A stretch of 64,000 bases of DNA from Prostheceraeus crozeri (taxonomy: Eukaryota > Platyhelminthes > Polycladida > Euryleptidae): NCBI GenBank assembly GCA_907163375.1, contig CAJQUW010013637.1, positions 372,001 to 436,000 on the forward strand, in the 5' to 3' direction. Of the stretch, positions 20,578 to 31,633 are shown piece after piece. A program made the position numbers and the translations under genes. The first letter of the stretch is position 1; the number at the start of each line of letters is the position of its first letter. The notes beneath the pieces were generated by a model, which did no database searches, was not told where the DNA came from, and was given only the letters and a program-made list of their open reading frames with translations.

Positions 20578-21714
20578 ATGTACAACACACATTCGATGAA
20601 AAACACACGCATGAAAATGAAGGCCAGAATCAACCGACTTTGTGAGCTTTCGGAATCTGATAGACTTGATATTTTACTTAGGTATCAGCGAATACAAGAC
20701 ATTGTAGGTGATGAATCCTTGGAAGATTTGTGTCAAGAGTATAAGATAAACCGAAATTACCCATCGTCGCTGCGTCGAAGATACCAAGAACGAGGGCATG
20801 TTCGATCCCAAAAGCGCTCCGGGAGACCTAATAAAGTTCAGGATCAAGCATTGCATTTTGAAATTGAGCAGCTTATTAGAACGGACCGACGACGCAACAG
20901 CACTTGTCGAAGATTAAGTAGACAACTTAATTGCTCACATGATGTAGCGAATAGAGTTCGCAAGGCACTGAAGATGAAGATTTGCAGAAAAGTCGCACGG
21001 CCTCCATTATCTCAACAGAATATTGAACGACGGGCTGAGTTCGCGAGGAATTATCCGCGTGTTTCAAGATTAACTGCCTTTCTCGACGAAAAGTGGTGGT
21101 ACTGTTTTCGTAGGAAAAAGCATATTTACCGCCGTAGTAGTTCTCCAGTTTCTTTTGAGCATCCACCATCACATGTCCCGAAAATGATGTTCGTGGCCGT
21201 TGTTAGTCCTGCAGCCCCTAATGCTAAGGTTTGCCTATGGCCAGTTGCTGAAAGAAGAACATATCAACGCAATAGTCGGTATCACAGTCGAGGAGATCCC
21301 TACTGGAAGGATGTTTCTCATGATGGTCCTTTCTTCTGTCGACTTTTAGATGAAGAAATCCTACCTGCATGTGAACGATTGGGTATTACCACCATTCAAT
21401 ATGACAATGCCACTCCTCATGTTGTGGAAAATGATGAGGCTTCCATTGAGGCAGTGATAGCTAATCATCCTACTATTCAAATTCTCCGACAACCACCACA
21501 AAGTCCCGATGTAAATCCACTGGATCAAGGACTTTTTCGCTTAATCGCAGATCGCGTTGAGATCTGCGACCCTATTAATCGGGAGACTTTATTTAATGCA
21601 GTGATGGAAGTTTGGGATCAATTGCGTCGAAGAGATATTATGAAATTTATTACTGAACAAAAGGAAATTCGGAGACAAATTTCGTTGCGATTGGGTGGAA
21701 ATAGATTTGTTTAG
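20578..21714 (+). CDS. DD39D mariner-group transposase, intact
   Basis: 378 residues. A helical DNA-binding N-terminus (LEDLCQEYKINRNYPSSLRR, then GRPNKVQD) precedes FLDEKWWYCFRRKK (first D), TIQYDNATPHVVE (second D) and QPPQSPDVNPLDQGLFR (third D). There are exactly 39 residues between the second and third, as in plant mariner-like elements and animal DD39D families. The KMMFVAVVSP block is also typical. No breaks seen. Several in-frame ATG codons occur in the first 20 residues; the true start is uncertain. Confidence 0.9.
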   Translation: MYNTHSMKNTRMKMKARINRLCELSESDRLDILLRYQRIQDIVGDESLEDLCQEYKINRNYPSSLRRRYQERGHVRSQKRSGRPNKVQDQALHFEIEQLIRTDRRRNSTCRRLSRQLNCSHDVANRVRKALKMKICRKVARPPLSQQNIERRAEFARNYPRVSRLTAFLDEKWWYCFRRKKHIYRRSSSPVSFEHPPSHVPKMMFVAVVSPAAPNAKVCLWPVAERRTYQRNSRYHSRGDPYWKDVSHDGPFFCRLLDEEILPACERLGITTIQYDNATPHVVENDEASIEAVIANHPTIQILRQPPQSPDVNPLDQGLFRLIADRVEICDPINRETLFNAVMEVWDQLRRRDIMKFITEQKEIRRQISLRLGGNRFV

Positions 21715-22422
21715 ACTTGTATACAGTTATTGTATCTTGTTCATATGATTTATTGATAAATAGCATCTGTAATTATAAAATGTTTCACTAGTTTTGTCAT
21801 AGAATTATTTTGTGCAACGCAGAAAATCCCTGAAATGTGTTTAAAATTGATATTTCAAAAGCATGAAATTATATTAGATCGATTAATTTTGTTAATAATT
21901 TACGAAAACATATTGATAGTTGAAACAGCATCCGAAATATACGGGTATATCAGCGCAATTATCATTTGTAGGTTATTAATTCCTATGCACGCAGACTTTT
22001 AGGACAGAGGGTATTATCTTACATATTCAAAATGCTCATTCAGGAAAATTACAAATTATTAATGTGTCTTAATGTTAGGATCGATTAAGATATGTGAATA
22101 TATATGCACCACATTTGGTTCTTAAAAATGAGAAAGTGTATTGAAACTGATAAAGCTTACTATTTGTAATCGTGTTAAAAATTCATTAAATATTTTTATC
22201 ACAATATTAAAAAATCATTGAATATTAGGATATACGTACGATATTTCAGTAACTAGCTTTTGCACCTAAGCTTAAGCACATAGTCTAGGCCTACTTGTTT
22301 TATTATAATTCATTAGGCTAATATTCAGGTGTACGGTATTTGTTATTCTGTGGATGCAGTATGGCCCCATAATATCAAATGATCAAACCTTTTGATCAAG
22401 AATTCACTGTCTCTCTTACAGA
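21715..22422. other. DD39D 3' end and hAT-B 5' region
   Basis: To 22011 this is the 3' part and right TIR of the DD39D element; beyond it is AT-rich hAT-B sequence. A CTCTTACAG acceptor-like site stands directly before the hAT-B start codon. No other gene. Confidence 0.5.
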
Positions 22423-24706
22423 ATGAGTCTGTCGAAAAACAGAGCTACAACTTTCCGAAACGAATGGATTTCAAAGGAAGTTGACAACCAAAATTTGTCC
22501 AGTTGGCTTTGCAAGCTTGAAAGTGATTCCTTGAAAGCTTTTTGCAGAGTATGTGACAAAAGTTTTCGCCTTGGACGTAGCGGATTTAGTGCTGTGACAT
22601 CCCACGCTCGAGGACAAAAGCATTTGCAAAGACTGACGTCTTCCAATAGCATCAGACCAATTGATACCCTTTTCAAGCCAAATGAGTCTCCTGTCTCCAA
22701 GAAAAGTGATCTCGAAGATCAAACAATGAAAGCCGAACTGAGTTACGCAATCCATCAAGTGGAGCATCATAGTGCCTTTCTCACAGCTGACCATTCTGAG
22801 GTCCACAAAGAAATGTTTCCTGACAGTAAGATTGCCTCATGTTTCAAATGTAAACGAGGCAAAATTTCATATCTTATCAATGATGCTGTTGCACCTGAAT
22901 TCAGGAGTCAAATAATACAAGATCTCAATTCAGGAAGTGTTGTTTTTTCGCTATGTATTGATGAATCGACTGATTCAGCAAGAAAGTTCCTTGCAATGAC
23001 TCTATCATTTGTCTCATTCAAAAGGAAAAAACTGATAACAATTCCGGTGAAAACCGTTGAACTGCACGATGGGAAAGCGGATACACTCAGATCTGCCGTT
23101 GTAAACGTTCTGGATGACTTAAAACTTCCTCTGAATAGATGCATTTCCATTATGTCGGATGGGCCGTCTGTAATGATTGGGAGACACAATGGATTTCATA
23201 AGCTTATGCGTGATGTTTGTCCACATTTGCTACAATTTCGTTCTTGCTCTCTGCATCATGTTTCCAATGCTGTCCGTGCTGCTTGCGAGAAATTGGGTGG
23301 CATAGTTGAACAATTTAGTGATGATATACATGCTTATTTCAATTACACGTCACGGTGGACTTCATTCAAGGACGTCCAGAAACTTCTGGAGATCAGTGAA
23401 CACCGCATGATACGAAGAATCGAAACGAGGTGGCTTCAACTTCTGCCCGTCGTCAATCGAATTATCGAACAATTAATTACCTTGTCTGCGTGATTATTTT
23501 TTTCTGTTTTACCGAAGGAACGCCCTGCTGATTTACAAAACAAGCGGGTTATTGAAATTCGTGCCGCACTTCGTGATACATCTTTGGAGCTTAATCTTTA
23601 TTTTATGAAGTCTGTATTGCCAATACTAGACAAATTCGAAAAAATTTACCAAAGTCAAACCGTTATGATCCACAAAATGTACACCGACGTCCGCGTACTC
23701 TTCAAGCAAGTGCTGGTGCTCTTTCTGAAAAACAAGCACGTGGATGACAACATCAATCATCTGAGAACTATTGATTTCACCTCACAGGATGTCTTGCTGA
23801 AGGATGAGGACATATTCATTGGAGAAGAAGCGAAACTTCGTTCATTCAGTGTCCGATATTGAACGCCAAGGGTTTTTCACGAGAGTGAAAGAATTTTTTA
23901 AAACATTAACAGGCAGCTTGCAAAAATGTCTACCCCTCAGCGACTCTCTCTTAAGAGCAATGAAGTTCCTTCGACCAGACTATGACGGAAATGAAGAATT
24001 TGTGTGTCGCATTGCCAAGTGTCTCGGCTGGGGCCTAGAAGAATGCGATGTACTTGCCGGTGAATGGCGGCTGTACCAAGTTGATGCATCACTGAAAATC
24101 ATGAAAACGAACAAAAATTATGATATCATTGACTTTTGGACAAGTCTGTCCACTGAAAATTACCCAAGTTTGTCCAAAATCGCTTTTTCTGTTTCGACAA
24201 TTCCTTGTGGAAATGCTTCTGTAGAGCATGTGTTCAGTGACCTGAACGATCTTCTCACGAAGAAAAGAAAAAGACTGTCGGAAGTGTCAATAGATTCATG
24301 CCTCCTAATCAAAGGCTTCTTAAAGCAAACCGACCAAACATGTGTGACGTACCCTATTGAGAAAAGCCTGCTCAGCGCTGGGTTCAATGCCCACGCATCA
24401 TACTTGAAGCGTTTGAAGGAAATGAAGAAAAAGAAAGGGAACTTGCACGCAAAAGACAAATAAAAGAACAAATTGAGACAGAAATCAAGGAACAGAAGCG
24501 AAGGAACAAAATCTTACAAAAGGATAATGAGATAGCGACAAAGAAGGCGAAAGTGGAAGAAAGCATGAAGGCGACAGACGTGCTTCTACAAGAATACAAG
24601 AAAAGAATGGATATCCTGACGCTGGATATGCATGAGATCCAGAAAGAAGAAAAACGAATCGCAGAAAAAAAGATAAAGCCGAAAAGAAAATTATCCAATC
24701 CGCCAT
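22423..24706 (+). pseudogene. hAT-B transposase with C-terminal coiled coil, broken
   Basis: N-terminal BED-like finger (WLCKLESDSLKAFCRVCDKS with AVTSHARGQKH), then the hAT catalytic region (VVFSLCIDESTDSARKF, ISIMSDGPSVM, SCSLHHVSNAVRAA), and the dimerisation segment (IPCGNASVEHVFSDLNDL with KKRKRLS). One in-frame TGA at 23491-23493, a frame change near 23862 and another near 24430. The last frame encodes about 90 residues of Lys/Glu-rich coiled coil (ERELARKRQIKEQIETEI and onward), ending NPP at about 24706. Related hAT proteins in animals carry similar charged tails. Three breaks indicate an inactive copy. Confidence 0.85.
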
Positions 24707-25394
24707 AACAACGGCTTTGGCCGAAGTGGCAAAAGATAATAAGTAGTTTGACAATGGCACACTACTGAGAATCGTTCTGAACGTTTGCAACGGTTGATTT
24801 TAGTGTTTCATGCCTCACTTGATAATTTGCTTTGTTTTGAATTTCCTAACTCGTATATGTAAGCTTCTCATCATCCTGAACGCTACTCCTTATCATACGT
24901 GCCTAGGCTGCAAGTGTCAGCCTTTTTTATTAATCTGACTGTGAGTCTTTGGCAGCCTGACAATCTTTTGTTTTGACTTTCACCGTGCCTGAATTCTTTT
25001 CTACGTTTTTTGATATCTGTACACGTTTATCGTCTTTACTATGCTTTATCGTAGGCTGCAAGTGTCAGCCTTTTTTTAAATATGAAAGCTCATATTTTGA
25101 TTTTTGAAGCAATATACACTTCGTTACGATAATTGACTTCTATTTCTCTTTTATATTTCATGTATTGATAGATAGCAATGTGCTTTAGACCTGAACAAGA
25201 GCAGTAGACCTTCAAGTAACGGAGTAAGAGGGACTAGAAGGGGAAATTTTCTCTTTAAAAAAGTAAAAATAGGTCTTATAACAAGGACTATATTGCTGCG
25301 GGATTTTTTTCGGCCTGCGGGAGAAATTTGATTTTTAGCGATATCATCACTGCCAGAGCCTTTCCTGATGTTTAACCCGAGTGTCAAGTCAATA
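24707..25394. other. hAT-B right arm
   Basis: Non-coding. GGCTGCAAGTGTCAGCCTTT occurs twice (about 24908 and 25053). It ends with GCGGGA motifs, the TIR and the target copy. Confidence 0.6.
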
Positions 25395-26275
25395 AACCGG
25401 GTGGTCCAAAAGTCTTTTCCGGTTGTGAAATTCGCAAATGAACTGTAATTATCGCTGAAATGTATTTATTTTGAATTGCAAACAATTAGTAAGCTTAATT
25501 CTGCAATTACAATACAGCTATACAATGCAAAAGTTGTATTTCATCAGTTTTCTTTAAAAAAACTCCTTCATCGTGACACAACCTCACGCGACGTTGAAAG
25601 TTTTTTGAAGGAATCTCTGTACATTTTAAGAGGAGTGGCTTCCATTTCTTCAAAAATTCTTGCACTCAATGTTTCCCTCTTTTAGGATACATTTCATCAC
25701 GAGGAAAGGTAGATCCGGCCATTCAATAGCTCCACACCCGATCCAATGGCCATCAAGGATGGAGACTTTCCTGGACTGCGATATCGCTCATGGGTATTTT
25801 CATTGGCCCAAAAGTGCACATTATGTTTGTTTGCATGCAAATGAGATGACACATTCACCAGAAAACAGCAACTTGCGATGAAATGCAGGATCTTAGTTGA
25901 ATCAGTCCAACATGGTTCACAGAATTGAAGTCGCCCTCTCGATCGTCATCATTGTACAGCAATCGGGAGTTAAGAAGCTTATACGGATGATAACCTTCTG
26001 TTTTAAGAATCCTCATTATCATACTTCTTGAATATCGAGTTCTTCGGAAAGCCGGCGAGGGTTAACTTGGGGATCGTCTTCGACTTTTGGTAGGACTACA
26101 TTTTTGGATCGATCGTTGAAGATAAATACGAAGCTTATAATGGTTGTAATACAAACTTCAGAAAACTTTGCTAGACAGACATTTCAATGTTTTCAACCGA
26201 GTTCGTGATTCAGAGGCGAATATTTGCACATTTTATACAAATTCAATTACCGGAAAAGACTTTTGGACCACCCTG
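25395..26275 (-). mobile_element. mariner-group relic, internally decayed
   Basis: GGGTGGTCCAAAAGTCTTTT (continuing CCGGT) at the left is inverted at the right end, which finishes ACCACCCTG followed by TA. The left TA is displaced by two bases. The minus strand retains scraps such as AIEWPDL and a degraded C-terminal helix, resembling the end of the same transposase group as at 7429-8470. Non-functional. It lies in hAT-A intron 1. Confidence 0.75.
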
Positions 26276-26433
26276 TATTATCAATATACAATATATGCTC
26301 TGTATTTCATTTTCGATCAATGGGCGATATTTCTCAGGTTTGACGAAATTCTGTTATTGCATGTGATATCGGTTTTCATTTCATTGACTTGAATTAAAAA
26401 ATGATAATATAAATATCACCGCTCTCATTTTAG

Positions 26434-26633
26434 GATCTGTCCTCGTGGCGTGATCAGTTTATGACATATGGATGTTCTGCGCATGCTCTGAAATTGGTGG
26501 AATCGACCGCGACCCCCAAAGCAGTTCTAGTTCCGATTATCTCCATATCGATATATTTCCGAGATCATCACCAGCCTGCTTCTATTCTGGAAAAGGAGGG
26601 TGGACTAATTCCCCAAATTCCAAACGAGACAAG
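26434..26633 (+). CDS. hAT-A exon (second)
   Basis: Follows ATTTTAG and ends ...NETR with two bases of the Arg codon before GTGAGT. The next exon supplies the missing G. Contains YGCSAHALKLV and FRDHHQPASILEKEGGLIPQ, the conserved CSAH.L and H..PA.L....G hAT segments. The phase match on both sides is strong support for real splicing in the ancestral element. Confidence 0.88.
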
Positions 26634-26797
26634 GTGAGTAGTTTTTCAGTCTATTGATACCACCACGCACATGTAGATGTAGTCGGTTTCGTTAACCCAC
26701 TCTGATATGGACAGTTGTGGTCCGCGACCCTCCACGCTAACACAATTTTGCCCGCCCATATCGGGCGCGCATAAATCGTGTACGCTCAGAAAATTTT
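26634..26797. other. hAT-A intron 2, 5' part
   Basis: Contains TTAACCCACTCTGATATGG at 26692, which looks like a lone piggyBac terminus. No gene. Confidence 0.4.
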
Positions 26798-27042
26798 ATA
26801 GTGGTGTACGTTGCGGGGTGTTTTACACCCCACACGGAACAGCTTCATATCGGCTAGGAAGATTACCCGAAGTCATTCAAATATCTTTGTCACGTGCTTA
26901 CTTTTCGTGAGAATCATTGATAAACGCGTGCGAGCGTCTCTTGGTGTTCAGCAACACACGGTGTACGTATGAATCACTCACAAGCGCCTATCTTTTCTGG
27001 GGATATCACTGCGAATTCACATCATTAAGCACATTGCAATCC

Positions 27043-27480
27043 TGATGGCCGGTCGTCCTCCGCGACAGGCTAGGCTTGAAGCGCAACGGCGTCTATTCAG
27101 TCAATATGAAGAAGAGGAGCAAGCAAGCAAGCACAGCTGATGACTTGGTGTCAGCTGATCCTCTGCCTGACACATTAGACGCTACTATTACAACCCAACT
27201 CGAAGAAAATGCAGAAGAACCGAATGATGACATCTTGAAAGAAGATGAAATCTATGTATTTGATGCCTCTCGTTCTGGTGAGTCTGATGATGATGGCGAT
27301 GCCGATGACGAGACCCTAATATCCCCGGGTGGCTTGACTTGGTCACTGAGATCAGCAGCATCAGCAAGTGGACGTCTTCCTGAAAGGAACATTATTCGTT
27401 TTCATGCTGGCTTCAAGGTGAGACTGAATCCTTCTACCAAGCGAGAGGCCTTTCTTGTAATGTTTGATCACATCATTGAT
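27043..27480 (+). pseudogene. pB2 transposase, N-terminal part
   Basis: MAGRPPRQARLEAQRRLFSQ opens at the ATG of 27043. After a frame change the acidic region (DDILKEDEIYVFDASRSGES) and FKVRLNPSTKREAFLVMFDH follow. The MAGRP start and acidic linker parallel the intact pB1 protein. Decayed. Confidence 0.6.
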
Positions 27481-28074
27481 TAAACCGTTCACTACACCAA
27501 TCTATACGAACGCCGTTTCTTTCCTTCTGAGTGGAAAATACTACAGGGATTGAATTGGAAGCATTCATTGGGATTCATATGCTTGTTGAGCCGTAAACAT
27601 AATTGGAAACCTACAGTATAATTCTCCAACTATATGTACATGTACATGTATAGAATTCCTTTTCTCGCCAATAGGGCCTACGTTTACCGGTCAAATTACC
27701 TACCTGCTCTCACCTATCTGTTTATTTCAAGAGACGTTGTTATAAGCTTGCATGTTATACACATGTACAATTGTACATGTATGATCATATACAGTATGTA
27801 AGTTCCAACATTGAATTTCCTAGATTTCACGTGAACGAACAAGACCTTATTTATACTCAATTTATCATAGGCCCTGCATTCATATACAGTATACACTGCA
27901 GCTACTTCCAACTTGTTCAAGCTGTGCACTGTACAATGCTGCGTTTAAAAAGACACCCCATCAGTTTGAAACAAAAAATCAAATTGTGTAATTTGTCTAA
28001 CCAAACCCTCACATGCTTTGGCGGGTAGACTAAACTATCATTTATGCTTGTACACATACCTGTACCGTACCGTA
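27481..28074. other. pB2 interior, no clear coding
   Basis: Carries a perfect 20-bp palindrome ACATGTACAATTGTACATGT at 27761-27780 and other ACATGTA-rich sequence. Confidence 0.5.
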
Positions 28075-30286
28075 GGGGAGACCGGGGCTAGTTGTTACAA
28101 TTTTTGATTTTTTTGAGATTGTGACCGAAGTATTTGTCCTTTTCGCCTAATTTCTTTGCTGGAACATGTTTAGATCGTGAGACATAATGTTCATGCAGTA
28201 GAATGAAGAAAAATTAAATACTATTCCTGTGGCAAACATTTAATTACAAGTAAAAATTTGTAACAAATTGCCCCATATACGGGGCATATTGTTACGGCAA
28301 GCGGGGCAAGTTGTTACAAACGACGTTAAAAATTATATCGTCATCAAATGTTTCATTCTAATATACCAAACCCGGTAGCATGAGAAATATGACCAAAAAA
28401 ATATGAGGATAGTACAAAACATTCTCAGACGCACACTCACTAAGATTTCTATATGTTTATAAGTTGCAAACATGACATACAAAAGGCCCTTCATTCTCGG
28501 TGCAGTCCGCGTGGGCCCAATCACCGCATTCAATACACTGAACCCACTTTTCACCAGGTACAGAGTTTTCAAACGTATCGCCACAAAACAAGCAGACATT
28601 TTCTTCTGATGTAACTGCCTTGCTTTCAGCGCGCTGCTTCTTCGTGATACGTGCCTTTTTCGCAGGCATATTTTCTCCCTTTTGCTTCTTTTCTTCAAAC
28701 AGCTTCTTCCTTATCGGTGAACTAGTCAAAATTTCGGTTCTTCGTCTTCTGCCATTAGGTCTACTTTTCCTTGGCAGATCGTTGGAGAACGGGCGAATCA
28801 TTTCTGGAGACACCTGCAGAACTGCAGTCATGCCCAGACCTGGGCTTGACTCATTTGGATGATCAATGCTCTGCCGAGATGTCCCTAGCATGTCACTTAG
28901 AGACTGATCCGTTGTAAAGCGCTGCGGTAAAAGATTATCATCATGAAATGGCCTATCGAAAGACAGATGAGCAATTTGGCTATCTTCCTCATGCTCAACG
29001 AGAACCGGTGGATTCAAAGGCCCATCGGTTGTGTAACCAAGTAAAAATTCGTCGTCAGTGAATATATGTCGATTAAAAGGGAAAATTCCAGACACTCGAA
29101 AGCCACTTAGAATATTCAATGGGGACAAAGCTCGTGACCAAGTATCGCTGGACATTTTTGGTATATCATAGATCGTCATTGTTTTGCCAGGATGAGCCTT
29201 TTGCCAAGAATCACATGAAGCATTATAATATTTCTTCAACGGACCGCGTAGACACTTTGGTCCAATGGTTGGAGTTTGTGGGAACAATGTGCTGGAAAAG
29301 ACACAAGTACAATGCCATGTTCTCTACAAAACTCAATACAATCGTAGTTCACATGTGATTCATGATTGCCCAAAAGAACTAGAACTGGCTTTTCAGGTGA
29401 GCTACGCTACGGACAGTGGTTACAAAATGCTGCAAAAATATTATAAAATTGGGTCCTGTCATCCATCCTGATGGACAGGGCTATAACGACTTAGGCTATT
29501 GACTTGTAGACAATTTATGTTGTTTGCTGCCTGAATGGTATTTTTTCTCATCTGCAGCAAGTTGCTATGCACAGCACTCTCGAATATGTTTACTATAACG
29601 GCTACAACAAAAGCAATTGTTCAATTATAAGTCCATTGACATCTGTTTATAATCTTAAAAGTGACAGCGAAATGTTACTCACCTCTTGCCTTGATCGCCA
29701 ACTTGACAATGAAACGTTATCGAATGATACCGATGGAGCAAGCTGATCGGACATCCCTTAAGGACATCACTTTTAGCCATTCACAGTGAAAGTGGTTTTC
29801 CTCTCGAGATAACATGAATATCTCATAAACTGGCTCATAACGTAGCGAGTATGGTTAGGTGATGGGGCAAGTTGTTACACTGTAACAACTTGCCCCATCC
29901 CTGCTGTAACAAAATGCCCCTTGAGCAATGATTTTGGATAAATCACTCTACAGCTGAAAAGACTGCAATTTGCGAAACATAAAGACTTACAATCTCGAAA
30001 ACATACACACAAGTACTCTCAAACAGATAACTGTGAATCTGAGACTCATTTGACGCATTGAGTAACAAATTATGCAAAAACTTGAAAAATTACTCGAAGG
30101 ACGGAAAAAACGATTTTTTTATCTGTAGTTCACATAATATAATAAATTGAAATTCTTTCATGGGGAAAATAATGCGTCAATAAAGGTTCATCTTTTGCTA
30201 GTTACGCGTCAGATTTCGCTTTGTAGTTTTCACTGTAGGCCCACTGTAACAACTTGCCCCGTGTAACAACTAGCCCCGGTCCGCCC
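28075..30286 (-). mobile_element. pogo-like element, deleted
   Basis: GGGGAGACCGGGGCTAGTTG (continuing TTACA) at the left matches the inverted right end GGGCGGACCGGGGCTAGTTG. TA at 28073-28074 and 30287-30288. Several GGGGCAAGTTGTTACA-like words in both orientations lie near both ends (28265-28320, 29860-29930, 30240-30270). Carries the 3' half of a pogo-type transposase on the minus strand. Confidence 0.85.
28457..29388 (-). pseudogene. pogo-like transposase C-terminal half with PHD-type finger
   Basis: Reading down the minus strand: VLVLLGNHESHVNYDCIEFC, IVLVSFPAHCSHKLQPLDQS, a frame change near 29270, then GPLKKYYNASCDSWQKAHPG, GFRVSGIFPFNRHIFTDDEF and finally CLFCGDTF...W.QC..CGDWAHADC...FVCHVC, a PHD-like zinc finger. 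The motif normally LLDNHESH has Gly in place of the catalytic Asp. The CENP-B-type N-terminus and first Asp are absent. DDE_1 transposases of pogo type with a terminal PHD finger are known from invertebrates. This copy is dead. Confidence 0.85.
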
Positions 30287-30389
30287 TACATGGATATTTT
30301 GTGAAATATTGCCACTCAATTTGCTGCTTTTCATGAGGTAGCTGAAATGCAAATATCGTCATATCATGCACCAAATAATCCGTTTCAGG

Positions 30390-31633
30390 GTCTATGAAAG
30401 CTCACCATCTCAATACAAGAGATTTATGGCAGATGAAAGATGGTATACCGGCATGCAGAGCAGCCATGAGCTATGAGCGTTTTACACAGATCAAAACCTG
30501 CTTGAGATTTGATGATACAATGAGGAGATGTCGTGAGGATAAACTCGCTCCAGTTTCAGCGATCGTAGAACATATGAATAAGGTACTCAACGAGATCTAC
30601 ATCCCGTCTGAAACATTGGTTGTCGATGAAATGCTTCTCGAATACCACGGACGCGTATCTTTTAAGCAATACATACCCACCAAGCCAGGAAAGTTTGGTA
30701 TAAAGAAGTTTAGTACACTTAAGTCTAGCGTGTGCCTACCCTAAATAATGCAGCAAGGTACCTGCCCAATTTCTGATGCGAGTCTAAACACTGCGAGGCG
30801 TAGTCTACGCGTAAGACTCGATTGAAGTTTTGCATGTATAGGCTATGAGTGACACTCAAGGTTTTATGTATTTTTTACAGGTTTTATTAATTGAATAATT
30901 ATGTACATTTGTATGGACTGTAAAGTCTACACCAAATTTTGTATTTTCCATGGTACTAGTAGGCCTATACATTTATGACAGCTTATTTGCTGATATCAGT
31001 ACCGTATGTATTTCCTCTTCAGGTTGGTGAACAATTCCAACACGATGCCACTTTCCGCCATTGTGTACGTTGGAGAGCAAACCCTTTCCGAGGTGGACAG
31101 AGCTCCTTATAATTCCGTGGGTCAAGCACTGGTGATGAAGTTGTGCAAGAAATTTTTGAATGCATCTAGAAATATTACAGGAGATAACTATTTTACTTTA
31201 ATCGCTCTGATTGATAACTTGTTTTCATCTCAAACAACTTATGCGGGCACTGTGTGTCGAAACAAGAGAGAGCTGCCTCCTCAATCGAAGACGACCAACA
31301 ATCGTCAGAAAGGAGATTCCGTGCATTACTACAATGACCCTATGTTCCTTCTGGGACAAAGGTCGAATGCCTGTTTTGTTGATTTCCTGAATGCATGGTA
31401 TACAGGAGAATTTACACGAAGGAAAACCGAACATTGTCGAATTCTATAATAGTACTAAACCAGGTGTAGACAATCTCGATAAACTCGTGCGAGGCTATTC
31501 CAGCAAGCGCAAATGCTGTCGATGGCCATACGGCGTATTTTTTACTTATGTTGACATCGCAGTGATTGTGGCCATGCGAGTGATGGACGGCGAAAGCCAC
31601 TACACTTTCAAAAAGACCTTGTTTACGAGCTGA
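30390..31633 (+). pseudogene. pB2 transposase, catalytic and C-terminal parts
   Basis: 30394-30720 has MSYERFTQIKTCLRFDD, LVVDEMLLEYHGR (catalytic D in VDE) and KPGKFGIKKF. 31025-31440 has ITGDNYFTLIALIDNLFS (catalytic D in GDNYFT), and 31391-31600 KPGVDNLDKLVRGYSSKRK (catalytic D). About 300 bases between 30740 and 31020 do not read through. Frame is lost at least twice. The terminal Cys-rich finger is suggested by CSCRSCAPSAMRF-like Cys-rich sequence near 31730. Confidence 0.8.

Larger units (their letters stand above)
18977..22011 (+). mobile_element. DD39D mariner-group element, split by Tc1-1
   Basis: CCCTCTGTCCTAAAAGTCTG (continuing CGTGCATA, 28 bp) at the left is perfectly inverted at the right end. 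TA flanks at 18975-18976 and 22012-22013. A Tc1-like element entered just 30 bp inside its left end. Without it the element is about 1.6 kb. Confidence 0.9.
9629..25352 (+). mobile_element. hAT-B element with nested insertions
   Basis: Exact 8-bp target duplication CCAGAGCC at 9621-9628 and 25353-25360. TIR CAGTGATGATAT at the left matches the right end ...ATATCATCACTG. GCGGGA-rich motifs (CTGCGGGAA, TGCGGGAAA, TGCGGGATT) occur just inside both ends. The transposase is at 22423-24706. Of its 15.7 kb, roughly 6 kb is TE-K (with pB1), 3 kb is the DD39D element (with Tc1-1), and 0.56 kb is a foldback element, which leaves about 6 kb. Confidence 0.92.

Noticed and set aside
26692-26714. TTAACCCACTCTGATATGG as left end of pB2
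   Set aside because: It does not match the inverted pB2 right end, whereas the sequence at 26798-26831 does; kept only as an alternative or as a lone terminus.
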